From contig BQJK01000003.1 of the NCBI GenBank assembly GCA_021604665.1, positions 62,001 through 126,000 of the forward strand: DNA of 64,000 nt, in the 5' to 3' direction. This document shows, piece after piece, positions 1-7,669 of the stretch. Source of the DNA: Rhodomicrobium sp. GTDB taxonomy: Bacteria > Pseudomonadota > Alphaproteobacteria > Rhizobiales > HXMU1428-3. The translations under genes and the position numbers were made by a program. The notes beneath the pieces are model-generated. The model was not told the DNA's origin and made no database searches. It saw only the letters and a program-made list of their open reading frames with translations. Each line of letters starts with the position of its first letter. The first letter of the stretch is position 1.

Positions 1-883
1 GGCATTCATCGCGCTCAAAACTACGGTGCCATCCAAGATAAATTTCAAAGGCAGGCTGCGTGAAGGGGAGCGTTACCTCTGTCACTGCCAAATGCTCAGT
101 TATCGTGGAGGCATGAAGGCGGGGGATGGTCACAAGGGCGCCTGTTTCAAGAGCGAGCAATAAACCGGTTAGTGATGAGGAAACACGGGTGATGAGCCCC
201 TTTGGTAATTTACGTTTTAAGAACTCCTCTTCCACCGGGCCATTTTTCAGGCCTGAGGCCTGTATGATGATATGGGGCGTTGTAGAAAATTCTTTTGGGG
301 TTAGCTTTTTGGTTTCCAAGCCCGAATTACTCACCAACTCATGCGATTTTTTACACAGTGTTACGTAGCTCTCTTTGCGGATCAGCTGCCAGGTGATGTC
401 TGCCACAGTGCTGCCGGGCTCGCCTTCTGAGAGGGCAAAATCAGTGCGGCCAAGGCGCAGATTTTCATAGCCCCCCGGCGCTTCCAGGGGCACACGATCG
501 AGAGTGATGTTCGGTGCTTCGCTTTTTATTTCTCGCCGTAAGGCGGGGAGCAGATACAGCTCTGTTAATTCCGGACCTGCAAAAATAAAGCGGCGCTCTT
601 GGGTGCCCGGGTCGAAGGGTGTGGTGGGCCGCAATAGGCTTTCAAGACCCGAGACAATAATATGGATGGAAGGGGCCAATTCTTTTGCGCGGGCGGTTGG
701 TGCGAGGCGCTGGCCGGCGCGAACAAATAATTCATCACTGAAGATATGGCGCAGATTTGCCAGAGCGTGGCTAACAGCTGATGGGCTGCGGCCCAATCGT
801 TCTGCAGCTTTGGTGACACTCGCATCAATTAACAGCGCATCCAGCACTACGATGAGGTTGGCATCCAGTTCCTTTAAATGCAT
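1..883 (-). CDS. LysR-family transcriptional regulator (3' end beyond window)
   Basis: Reading the minus strand from the ATG at 883 gives an uninterrupted frame of at least 294 residues running off the left edge. The N-terminus carries a LysR winged helix-turn-helix: the segment around residues 18-50 reads TKAAERLGRSPSAVSHALAN followed by LRHIFSDELFVRAGQRLAPT, the normal family pattern. The rest is the substrate-binding domain; the visible end, YLGWHRSFERD, resembles the close of NodD-like LysR proteins, so only a few residues are probably missing. No in-frame ATG, GTG or TTG lies between 883 and the upstream stop at 937. Effector and target are unknown; its usual divergent partner would lie to the right, but the next real gene there is ada, which points the other way. 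Confidence 0.85.
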   Translation of the reverse strand, partial: MHLKELDANLIVVLDALLIDASVTKAAERLGRSPSAVSHALANLRHIFSDELFVRAGQRLAPTARAKELAPSIHIIVSGLESLLRPTTPFDPGTQERRFIFAGPELTELYLLPALRREIKSEAPNITLDRVPLEAPGGYENLRLGRTDFALSEGEPGSTVADITWQLIRKESYVTLCKKSHELVSNSGLETKKLTPKEFSTTPHIIIQASGLKNGPVEEEFLKRKLPKGLITRVSSSLTGLLLALETGALVTIPRLHASTITEHLAVTEVTLPFTQPAFEIYLGWHRSFERDEC

Positions 884-1134
884 GGCATGTTCATTCGGTA
901 TTTGGTCATTTGATCGGGGCTCGCTTGACGCCGCTTAACAATTATTTTGCGCATCTTTTTAAAAGTTGTGCTCTTTGTTCCTCAGCTGCCTTTAAAGAGT
1001 TCAGGGCTGATTAAGTGGCTTAACTTGAGCTCACTATAGGCGAAATTCTGCCTTTAATAACTGCGTTACATGCATGTATTATATTTTATATTATTCATTT
1101 TACTAAATGTTATTTTGGGGGCACTGTCCCTATC

Positions 1135-1170
1135 AATGCTTTCAATTGTCGTTCCAAGATTGAAAGCATT
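1135..1170 (+). ncRNA. Stem-loop, possible 5' part of a small RNA
   Basis: A perfect 12-bp inverted repeat (AATGCTTTCAAT at 1135-1146 and its complement at 1159-1170) surrounds a 12-nt loop. No credible gene covers it. Together with the terminator at 1277-1308 it could bound a small RNA of about 170-190 nt transcribed rightward. That is inference; a DNA-binding operator is an alternative. Confidence 0.35.
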
Positions 1171-1276
1171 CTTTGAATGAATTCATATAGATCAATTGGT
1201 TGGCGGTTTTTTCCTAATTTTCCGCGGTTGATTTTTCTTACCTATGACTTCTCTCACTGTGAAGCAGCAAAACTTT

Positions 1277-1308
1277 ATCGCACCATTTTTATGGTGCGAT
1301 TTTTTTTG
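1277..1308 (+). terminator. Rho-independent terminator with no obvious gene upstream
   Basis: A perfect 10-bp stem (ATCGCACCAT / ATGGTGCGAT) with a TTTT loop is followed directly by a run of T. The orientation terminates rightward transcripts. The nearest gene upstream on the plus strand is absent, so the transcript it ends is either a small RNA or a leader. A weak open frame crossing it (1177-1419) is not convincing. Confidence 0.7.
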
Positions 1309-1475
1309 TATTGGCTTTGGCTACTGCTTCTCGCTGCTGTTCGAGAATTAAAACTCAGAGCGTTGTTGTTTGATGCGAAGAAACGGATTGCAGGGCTTTC
1401 ATGGCTGTGCTTCCCTTAAGTCTGTGCTTCCCTTTATGAACACAACGGCAACTAATTCTTACCAGGCTTATTCAT

Positions 1476-2594
1476 TTGTCTTGCTCACAGAACAGCGCAA
1501 AGGATCAAAAATTTATCCCCGGCCGGCAGCTGACTGCAGCTGAGTGGCAAGCGGTGCTGGAGCGCGATGTGGCATTGGTGGGGCAATTTTACTATGGGGT
1601 TGTGACCACCATGATTTTTTGCCGCCCGACTTGCCCAGCGCGGCGGCCTAAGCAAGGCAATGCTGTTTACTTTGCGAAGCCTGGTGAAGCTATGGCGATG
1701 GGCTTTCGGCCTTGTAAGAGATGCCAGCCGACTGAGACGGGCGCTGTGGGGGGAGCTGGGGCGCCGCATCTGGCTCAGATTATAGCTTTGTGCCATCAGC
1801 TTGAGAGCGCTGAAACTTTCCCGTGCCTTGATGAGATGGCTGTCGGGGCCGGGCTAAGCGCCGCGCAATTTCATCGTTTATTTAAAAGTTACCTGGGCGT
1901 GACGCCGCGCGCTTATTGTGAGGCAGTTCGACAGCGCCGGATTAAAGAGGGCTTGGCGACAAAGGCGCCTATTACCACTGTGATTTATGAGAGCGGCTAT
2001 GGCTCTTCAGCTCGGTTTTATGAGCGGGCTATACAGCATCTTGGAATGACAGCTAGTGGCGTCAGAAAAAAGGGGCGGGGTGTGCAATTAAAATTTGCTA
2101 TTGGCGAAACTTCACTTGGCGCTGTGCTGGTGGCGCTTAGCACCCGGGGGGTTGCAGCGATTGAGCTTGGCGAAGATCCTGAAGCTCTTTTGCAGCAATT
2201 TCAATTACGATTTGCTGACGCTGAACTTGTTGGCGATGACCCGGAGTTTAATGGATTGATAGCTCAGGTAATCGGTTTTATTGAGCGGCCTGGACAAGCA
2301 TTTCCGCTACCGCTTGATATTAGGGGGACGGCTTTTCAGAGGCAGGTATGGGAAGCTCTGATGGCCATTCCCCTCGGTGAGACCACAAGCTATGGGGCTA
2401 TTGCAACGGCTATTGGCAAGCCTCACGCTTACCGGGCAGTGGCTGGGGCATGTGCTGCGAATAAACTTGCTATTGCCATACCTTGCCACCGGGTCGTACG
2501 GCTTGATGGCTCACTCTCTGGCTATCGGTGGGGGGTTGAGACAAAGCGGGCCATATTAGCTTTAGAAAAGTCAGCTTTAGAGCAAGAGGGATGA
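1476..2594 (+). CDS. ada: Bifunctional Ada: methylphosphotriester/O6-methylguanine-DNA methyltransferase and activator
   Basis: 372 residues in the classical Ada order. The N-terminal zinc domain has Cys49, Cys53, Cys80 and Cys83 (FCRPTCPARRP ... FRPCKRCQP); the first Cys accepts methyl groups from phosphotriesters. An AraC-type helix-turn-helix follows (about 100-195), then the ribonuclease-like and catalytic methyltransferase domains with IPCHRV, acceptor Cys337. In the family, methylation of the N-terminal Cys turns the protein into an activator of the adaptive response to alkylation. The start is a TTG at 1476; an in-frame stop at 1437 and no ATG between them leave no better choice, since the next Met is residue 46, just before the first zinc Cys. 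No alkB or other ada-regulon gene is adjacent, so it is probably transcribed alone and ends at the terminator at 2612. Confidence 0.95.
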   Translation: MSCSQNSAKDQKFIPGRQLTAAEWQAVLERDVALVGQFYYGVVTTMIFCRPTCPARRPKQGNAVYFAKPGEAMAMGFRPCKRCQPTETGAVGGAGAPHLAQIIALCHQLESAETFPCLDEMAVGAGLSAAQFHRLFKSYLGVTPRAYCEAVRQRRIKEGLATKAPITTVIYESGYGSSARFYERAIQHLGMTASGVRKKGRGVQLKFAIGETSLGAVLVALSTRGVAAIELGEDPEALLQQFQLRFADAELVGDDPEFNGLIAQVIGFIERPGQAFPLPLDIRGTAFQRQVWEALMAIPLGETTSYGAIATAIGKPHAYRAVAGACAANKLAIAIPCHRVVRLDGSLSGYRWGVETKRAILALEKSALEQEG

Positions 2595-2611
2595 TGACAA
2601 GGATATGTCTA

Positions 2612-2647
2612 TAAAAAACCGCCCGGCATATGTTGCGGGCGGTTTTA
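2612..2647. terminator. Bidirectional terminator between ada and bfr
   Basis: A GC-rich stem (AAAACCGCCCG with CGGGCGGTTTT) is flanked by A-run and T-run, so it can end the converging ada (plus) and bfr (minus) transcripts. Confidence 0.8.
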
Positions 2648-2681
2648 TTCGATGCTTTGCCGGATTAAATGTCTTTGATTG

Positions 2682-3167
2682 TTATTCGCTATCTTCGGCA
2701 CTGCCAGCTTGGAGCAGACCATAATTTTGAATGCCAATATTCTCCAACAGTTCCAGTTGGGTTTCCAACCAATCAATATGGCCTTCTTCATCAGCCAGTA
2801 GCTCTTCGAACAATTTTTGGGTTACATAATCTTTCTTTTCTTCACAGACCTCGTGGGCTTCCTGATAAAGATTGCGGGCGCTATATTCACCGGCTAGATC
2901 ACATTCCAGACATTCTTTAATATCTTCACCGATCCGCAGTGGATCGAGATATTGCATATTGGGGTGGCCTTCAAGCATGAGGATGCGCTCAATCAACTTA
3001 TCAGCATGGCCCATTTCTTCGATGGATTCTTCGCGCAGTTTTTTCGCTAGCTTGGTGTAACCCCAATCTTCCAACAGGCGGTAATGCAACCAATATTGAT
3101 TTACCGCCGTCATTTCATGTTTCAGTGACTTGTTGAGATATTCAATGACGTCTTTATCGCCCTGCAT
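2682..3167 (-). CDS. bfr: Bacterioferritin
   Basis: 161 residues, the standard bacterioferritin length. It stores iron as a ferric mineral inside a 24-subunit cytoplasmic shell. All di-iron ferroxidase ligands are present: Glu18, Glu51, His54, Glu94, Glu127 and His130. Met52 (EEMGHADK) is the axial heme ligand shared by two subunits, which distinguishes it from plain ferritins. The start ATG at 3167 is the only one giving the canonical [16 protein letters not shown]-terminus. bfd lies 165 bp upstream on the same strand, so the storage protein and its release partner may be co-expressed. I found no clear Irr or Fur box directly upstream. Confidence 0.96.
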   Translation of the reverse strand: MQGDKDVIEYLNKSLKHEMTAVNQYWLHYRLLEDWGYTKLAKKLREESIEEMGHADKLIERILMLEGHPNMQYLDPLRIGEDIKECLECDLAGEYSARNLYQEAHEVCEEKKDYVTQKLFEELLADEEGHIDWLETQLELLENIGIQNYGLLQAGSAEDSE

Positions 3168-3332
3168 TCCCGGCCTCCAGTTCGTATAATATTTTCAAGA
3201 GTATTGCGTGACCTAATCATCTGGTCAATTTCGTAGTGTACATGATTAAAGTGTCACAAGCGTGCAGCCTGTGCAGGGGGAGGGGTGTTCAGAAATATAT
3301 GGAAGGTGACGGGCAAGATGTTAGATTTTAGC

Positions 3333-3647
3333 TTACCAGCTTCGCAGGCCTTGGCGTGTTTGTTTATTGACTGCCCGCTGGCTAGTGGCATTTTTCTTTT
3401 TATTTCTGATTTTCTCTTGCAATCTTGAGAGGTGAATGACCTGGCAGCCATTATGTGAAGGGTGATCAATTTCGTTAATGATGGTTTCTATTGCGAGTGT
3501 TAGGCAAGTGCCGCATTCAGCGCGGAAACCAAGCTTTTTATATATAAGCCCAGGGGTGAGCAAAGCGTTTGGGTCTTCTTCCAGAAGTTCAGTGACGACT
3601 GCCCGAATTTGTTTATCTGAAATTCGATTGCATGAACATATTATCAT
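3333..3647 (-). CDS. bfd: Bacterioferritin-associated ferredoxin (BFD-like [2Fe-2S])
   Basis: 104 residues with an N-terminal [2Fe-2S] module: Cys4, Cys6, Cys45 and Cys48 in the C-x-C ... C-x2-C arrangement typical of Bfd (MIICSCNRIS ... AECGTC). Bfd donates electrons to bacterioferritin heme to reduce and mobilise stored iron, and the position just upstream of bfr fits that. Residues after about 70 form a Lys/Arg/Asn-rich extension that ordinary Bfd (about 64 residues) lacks; its role is unknown. The true protein might be shortened by a sequence difference here, but I see none. Confidence 0.92.
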   Translation of the reverse strand: MIICSCNRISDKQIRAVVTELLEEDPNALLTPGLIYKKLGFRAECGTCLTLAIETIINEIDHPSHNGCQVIHLSRLQEKIRNKKKNATSQRAVNKQTRQGLRSW

Positions 3648-3700
3648 TTGCCACTCTCCTCATACTCTGACCTACATATTGGCATACGCCGCTGCGGCAC

Positions 3701-4081
3701 TTATTCAGCTTGACCCTTCAAACCGAGTTGTTGTTTCTCATCTTCTGTAAACATACGGGAGCGGGTGAGAAAGCGCATGCCGCGCGGCGCTTCAAGCGAA
3801 AAGCCACTGCCCCGACCTTCAACCACATCAATAATCAAATGCGTATGAGCCCAGGCTTTATATTGTTCTTTGCCGATATAGAATGGGCAGCCTGCAATTT
3901 CGCCGAGATATTTATCGGATGAACCGGTTTTAAATTCACCGCGCACATAGCACATCGGGGCGCTGCCATCACAGCAACCACCTGATTGATGGAACATCAG
4001 ATCACCATGAGCGTCTTGCAAATCTTTGATTAATGTGGCGGCTTCTGCTGTTACTGTTACCAGCGGGATCTCTTCGCTCAT
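3701..4081 (-). CDS. DUF779 family protein paired with aldehyde dehydrogenase
   Basis: 126 residues matching the DUF779 family: a GGCCDGSAPMCY cysteine motif near residues 34-45, an AWAHTHLIIDVVEGRGSGFSLE segment in the middle, and RFLTRSR near the C-terminus. Members are nearly always encoded next to acetaldehyde-type aldehyde dehydrogenases, as here, 81 bp after aldB on the same strand. The biochemical role of the family is not firmly established; the clustered Cys and His suggest metal or redox function, which is inference. Downstream lies bfd, 53 bp away, so aldB-DUF779-bfd-bfr could share a transcript. Confidence 0.85.
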   Translation of the reverse strand: MSEEIPLVTVTAEAATLIKDLQDAHGDLMFHQSGGCCDGSAPMCYVRGEFKTGSSDKYLGEIAGCPFYIGKEQYKAWAHTHLIIDVVEGRGSGFSLEAPRGMRFLTRSRMFTEDEKQQLGLKGQAE

Positions 4082-4110
4082 TATCTTTTAATGTCCTATT
4101 TTCTTGTCAT

Positions 4111-4137
4111 CGGAGGGAGGCCTACTGCCCCCCTCCG
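4111..4137. other. Intercistronic hairpin between aldB and the DUF779 gene
   Basis: CGGAGGG at 4111-4117 is complementary to CCCTCCG at 4131-4137. No T-run follows on the minus strand, so it looks like an mRNA-stability or processing hairpin rather than a terminator. Confidence 0.4.
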
Positions 4138-4162
4138 GTAGAGTAAGTTTGCTTTACAGTTT

Positions 4163-5701
4163 TTAAAAGAAGCCAAGTGCATCAGGGCTGTAGCTGACCA
4201 AAAGGTTTTTGGTTTGCTGATAATGTTCAAGCATCATTTTATGGTTTTCACGGCCAATGCCTGATTGTTTGTAACCACCGAAGGCCGCATGAGCTGGGTA
4301 GAGGTGATAACAATTTGTCCAGACGCGGCCCGCTTCAATATTGCGGCCCATGCGATAGGCCGTTGAGCCATCACGCGACCAAACACCAGCACCAAGACCA
4401 TAGAGAGTGTTGTTCGCAATTTTCAGCGCGTCTTCTTCTGTGTCAAAAGTGCTGACTGAGAGGACGGGTCCGAAAATTTCTTCCTGGAAGATGCGCATAT
4501 TATTATTACCAGCGAAAACGGTTGGCTCAATATAGAAGCCGTTTTCAAGATGACCGCCGAGGGACGCACGATGACCGCCGGTAAGCAGCTGCGCGCCTTC
4601 ATCATTACCGATCTTGATATAGGAGAGGATCTTCTCCATTTGATCGCGTGAGGCCTGGGCCCCTATCATTGTGCTTTCATCAAGCGGGTTGCCCATTTTG
4701 ATTTTTTTAACCCGGTCTACAGCCCGCTCAATGAAGCGGTCATAAATTTGGGATTGCACCAATGCCCGTGATGGGCAGGTGCAGACCTCACCCTGATTGA
4801 GAGCGAATAGAGCAAAACCTTCAAGGGATTTATCGAAGAAGGCGTCGTCTTTGGCCATAACGTCGTTAAAGAAGATATTTGGTGATTTACCGCCAAGCTC
4901 CAACGTTACTGGAATGATGTTCTCTGATGCGTACTGCATAATGAGACGACCGGTTGTTGTTTCGCCGGTAAAAGCAATTTTTGAAATGCGCGGTGAACTA
5001 GCAAGTGGTTTGCCGGCCTCAATGCCAAAACCGTTGACAATGTTCAGTACCCCTGGGGGTAGCAGATCACCGATAAGTTCGACGAGCGCCATGATGCTGA
5101 AAGGGGTTTGCTCAGCTGGTTTCAGGACGATGCAATTGCCCGCGACCAAGGCTGGAGCCAGCTTCCACACAGCCATGAGAATTGGGAAGTTCCATGGAAT
5201 GATTTGCCCAACCACACCCAATGGCTCATGGAAGTGATACGCAACTGTTGTTTCATCGATCTCTGAGATGCCGCCTTCTTGAGCGCGGGCACAGCCAGCG
5301 AAATAACGGAAATGATCAATAGCCAAGGGGATGTCTGCGGCTTTGGTCTCTCTGATCGGCTTACCGTTATCGATTGTTTCTACGGTTGCAATGGCCTCCA
5401 AATGTGCTTCCATCCGGTCAGCGATTTTTAGAAGGCAATTGGCGCGCTCAGTTGGTGAGGTTTTGGCCCACCCCGCTTTCGCTTTATGGGCTGCGTCTAG
5501 CGCTGTTTCAATATCTGCGGCGCTGGAGCGGGCGATTTCACAAATGATCCCGCCATCAATTGGTGATATATTTTCAAAGTATCGACCCTCTGCTGGGGCG
5601 ACCCACTCACCGCCGATATAATTGTCGTAACGCTTGCGAATTTTCAGCTTATCGCTGAGGGCTTCGAGCGCTTGTGTTGGTGTTTTGATAATCTGATCCA
5701 T
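4163..5701 (-). CDS. aldB: NAD-dependent aldehyde dehydrogenase (acetaldehyde type)
   Basis: 512 residues from the ATG at 5701, which has a strong AGGGAG ribosome site; an upstream in-frame ATG at 5755 has none and would add an atypical extension. The enzyme oxidises aldehydes, probably acetaldehyde, to acids in the cytoplasm. Key residues: Asn171 (PWNFP), Glu268 ([10 protein letters not shown]) and catalytic Cys307 ([10 protein letters not shown]). The CTCPS version of the Cys motif and the adjoining DUF779 gene both match AldB/ExaC-like acetaldehyde dehydrogenases. No acoR or other sigma54-type activator is next to it. The upstream neighbour on the same strand (5977-6546) is separated by 275 bp, so aldB probably has its own promoter. 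Confidence 0.93.
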   Translation of the reverse strand: MDQIIKTPTQALEALSDKLKIRKRYDNYIGGEWVAPAEGRYFENISPIDGGIICEIARSSAADIETALDAAHKAKAGWAKTSPTERANCLLKIADRMEAHLEAIATVETIDNGKPIRETKAADIPLAIDHFRYFAGCARAQEGGISEIDETTVAYHFHEPLGVVGQIIPWNFPILMAVWKLAPALVAGNCIVLKPAEQTPFSIMALVELIGDLLPPGVLNIVNGFGIEAGKPLASSPRISKIAFTGETTTGRLIMQYASENIIPVTLELGGKSPNIFFNDVMAKDDAFFDKSLEGFALFALNQGEVCTCPSRALVQSQIYDRFIERAVDRVKKIKMGNPLDESTMIGAQASRDQMEKILSYIKIGNDEGAQLLTGGHRASLGGHLENGFYIEPTVFAGNNNMRIFQEEIFGPVLSVSTFDTEEDALKIANNTLYGLGAGVWSRDGSTAYRMGRNIEAGRVWTNCYHLYPAHAAFGGYKQSGIGRENHKMMLEHYQQTKNLLVSYSPDALGFF

Positions 5702-5976
5702 CGATTTCTCCCTGAGTATTTTGCACTTATACGTAATTATTGCTGTTTTATGCATTATATTACACTGTAGATTCGTGCTAATTTCTTCAGGTTATTCCTC
5801 TGTTTCAGTGGCTAAAACTTCTTTGTCTGCATGGCAGACATTGTTGAATTTGCATTATTCTACGATAGTCACATGTTTGAGATGGTTGTCTCTGCCTTTT
5901 ATTGTTGGGTGCCAGGGTCTTTGTGGCCGTGACTTTTACCCCCACCCCTTTGGCCTTGCCTCTAATATGAAGTGGC

Positions 5977-6546
5977 CTAGCCTGTCGCCTTCAGAGTCTC
6001 GGGTAGGTTTTGAGGTTCTATTTGCCAGGCTGCAAGACTTGCGGTGCCTTGTAGCGTGAGATCATTTGAGAGCAGATGATGTGCAAATTTATTTGTGGCT
6101 GTGACGACCGGCTCAACGTCATCCCCGCCAATAAGCGCATAAGCGCAAGCGGCGAGAGCTGGGCAAGCACTTTGCTGGCCAGCGGCAATCATGGTGATTG
6201 CCATGCGCTCATTTGAGTTGAAATGATCGCTTTCCCATGGGGCCACTTCGATATCGCGGTCAGCTGACTGATGCACGGTCTGTACCCAAAAGGCCAGATC
6301 TGCGATTGTGCTGCGGGCTGTTTCAACCCCAAGATGACCGGCGAAATAATCCCAGCTGCGTTTCCAGAATTCGATATCTCTGGTGCGGTAACCGGTCATC
6401 CAGAACCGGAAGCCCAGCCCTACCAGTTGCTCTGGTGATTTAAGCGGTGCGGTAAAGCCTGCATTTTTGAGAGCTGGATTCTCTTTATTTATTTTCTCTA
6501 GAATTTCATTGATGATGGCTGTTTCATTGTGCTGGATCTCACTCAT
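5977..6546 (-). CDS. Unrecognised protein, paralog A of the divergent iron-locus pair
   Basis: 189 residues; I do not recognise the family. It is clearly homologous, by eye about a third identical, to the protein at 7670-8293 on the other strand. The shared core runs from LVGLGFRFW (41-49) through T-x-D-I-x-F, a central FWV (86-88) and AITMIAAGQQSACPALAAC (116-134); Cys128 and Cys134 in CPALxAC are conserved in both. No signal peptide or membrane segment is evident, so it is probably a soluble, mostly helical cytoplasmic protein. Translation is probably coupled to the 72-residue ORF upstream: its start codon overlaps that ORF's stop as ATGA, and an AGGGAG site lies 8 nt before the start. Function is unknown; context suggests a role linked to iron. 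Confidence 0.82.
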   Translation of the reverse strand: MSEIQHNETAIINEILEKINKENPALKNAGFTAPLKSPEQLVGLGFRFWMTGYRTRDIEFWKRSWDYFAGHLGVETARSTIADLAFWVQTVHQSADRDIEVAPWESDHFNSNERMAITMIAAGQQSACPALAACAYALIGGDDVEPVVTATNKFAHHLLSNDLTLQGTASLAAWQIEPQNLPETLKATG

Positions 6547-6761
6547 GCGCTTGCTCCCTCTTGGCTGGATAAACAGGCTTTGGGTGAGGGATAGTGGGTT
6601 GGTCCTGCCATAAGGGTTGATAATGTGCTGACCGCTAAAAAGACCGGATCTAAACAGAGTATTTCTGATGTGAGAGGTAGCGGGGTGATCGCGGATGGTG
6701 TGCGGTTTTTGGCTGTCAGTGATGACAAGCCGGACGCGGGGCGCCGTGCATCGTAGTTCAT
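6543..6761 (-). CDS. Small ORF (72 residues) translationally coupled to paralog A
   Basis: The ATG at 6761 follows a GGAG ribosome site that belongs to the 37-nt leader at 6768-6804, and the stop overlaps the next gene's start (ATGA). The peptide is Ser/Pro/Thr/Ala-rich with two Cys (in EILCLDP and KACLSSQ) and no membrane segment. It has no visible similarity to the 55-residue ORF in the matching position on the other side. It may be a leader peptide, a small functional protein or only a translation-coupling device. Confidence rests on the ribosome site and the overlap, not on homology. Confidence 0.5.
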   Translation of the reverse strand: MNYDARRPASGLSSLTAKNRTPSAITPLPLTSEILCLDPVFLAVSTLSTLMAGPTHYPSPKACLSSQEGASA

Positions 6762-6767
6762 TATTCT

Positions 6768-6804
6768 ATCTCCAATAGACGGGATTCAAGGTCCCGTAAT
6801 CAGA
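6768..6804 (-). promoter_or_regulatory. 37-nt conserved mRNA leader with hairpin next to RBS (left copy)
   Basis: On the minus strand this stretch is identical over 37 nt to the plus-strand stretch at 7213-7249. It contains ACGGGA-CCTTGAA-TCCCGT, a 6-bp hairpin with a 7-nt loop, and ends in the GGAG ribosome site of the small ORF starting at 6761. A structure placed about 5 nt before the Shine-Dalgarno suggests a binding site for a translational regulator or a short RNA switch. Confidence 0.75.
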
Positions 6805-7107
6805 TTAATCTTCTGTCTTGCTTACCACAGCCGGCCTCTGAAACTAGCTTGCTGCGCTTCTGTTTATTGCAGCTGAAAAAGCGCTGTTTTGTCAGAGACT
6901 TTATGAGCACTCATGTTGTTTTACTACATGATTTAAATGCTTTATCTGGCTTTGCTGCCGGTTAGGACTTACCTGAAAAGCCTTGTAGATTTAGCGCCAT
7001 TTATCTCTTCATTTTGCGGATAATTTCACTGCAATTTGTAAGCTAGACGAAGGCATGATCAGCCAATGGGTGTGGTTTTGTCAATAATTATTGTGATTGT
7101 CGTTAAA

Positions 7108-7124
7108 TTTAGAATGATTATAAA
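7108..7124 (+). promoter_or_regulatory. Irr-box / iron control element (ICE)-like site
   Basis: TTTAGAATGATTATAAA is a near-palindrome with one mismatched pair between half-sites TTTAGAA and TTATAAA. It closely matches the ICE/Irr-box consensus known from Rhizobiales (TTTAGAA-N3-TTCTAAA). Its centre lies about 35 bp upstream of the -35 element at 7149, a location used for activation by Irr in known cases. The genes it would control, imelysin and partners, fit iron-limited expression. Confidence 0.6.
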
Positions 7125-7148
7125 CTATTGTTTTTATTCATTTTTCTA

Positions 7149-7178
7149 TTGACGAATTTTTTTATCTCAGCTTATTCT
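7149..7178 (+). promoter_or_regulatory. Sigma70-like promoter for the rightward iron operon
   Basis: TTGACG (7149-7154) and TATTCT (7173-7178) are separated by 18 bp. Transcription would begin near 7185 and include the hairpin leader at 7213-7249. Only sequence similarity supports it. Confidence 0.45.
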
Positions 7179-7212
7179 CTCTGAAACCTGCCAGCGACTG
7201 GTGGGTGTTTGG

Positions 7213-7249
7213 TCTGATTACGGGACCTTGAATCCCGTCTATTGGAGAT
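7213..7249 (+). promoter_or_regulatory. 37-nt conserved mRNA leader with hairpin next to RBS (right copy)
   Basis: Exact inverted copy of 6768-6804. The hairpin occupies 7220-7238 (stem ACGGGA/TCCCGT) and the GGAG ribosome site is at 7244-7247, 8 nt before the ATG at 7256. Both divergent transcripts therefore begin translation from the same 5' element, although the sequences on either side differ. Confidence 0.75.
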
Positions 7250-7255
7250 GAGAAA

Positions 7256-7423
7256 ATGACCACTATTCCTTCGCCAGATGGCACGGCGTTTGCCCGTTTA
7301 TATTCTGGCTTTCATACCCTTCCTTTCTATTCATATGAGCCTGTCTCTGATGGGCTTGGCTTCGATGCGAGTGAGCCTCAGCTTGGCAAGGTTTTGCCTC
7401 GCTCAGTGCTGGATTTGATTTAA
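7256..7423 (+). CDS. Small ORF (55 residues) behind the conserved leader
   Basis: ATG at 7256 with a well-spaced GGAG site; 55 codons to the TAA at 7421. The peptide starts MTTIPSPDGTAFARLYSGF, is rich in aromatic residues, Pro and Asp, lacks Cys, and ends VLPRSVLDLI. No signal peptide or membrane helix. The next gene on the strand begins 246 bp later. It may be a small protein, a peptide precursor or a regulatory upstream ORF; I do not recognise it. Real translation is suggested by the ribosome site and by the parallel arrangement at 6543-6761. Confidence 0.5.
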   Translation: MTTIPSPDGTAFARLYSGFHTLPFYSYEPVSDGLGFDASEPQLGKVLPRSVLDLI

Positions 7424-7669
7424 AGCGAGTTGGTTTGGTCAGCGCTTTATGTCAATGCGCGGGCTGTTCCATTTAGGGCAATGATTGCACCAAATTCGGT
7501 TGCATATCTTTTAACAAATTCAGCCCCTGCCTTAACTCAAATAACCTTCGAGCTTTGTCTGGTCACCCTCAGTTTGGGCTGTGATCATTATTATTAGCTA
7601 GCTGGCCCTCTAGAGCTTATTCAAAAGTTTCTCAGGGCTGATAACCAGTGAATAGATTTTCGGATTGAA

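Noticed and set aside
1177-1419. Open frame of 80 codons on the plus strand
   Set aside because: It crosses a textbook terminator hairpin, has no ribosome site and no family resemblance.
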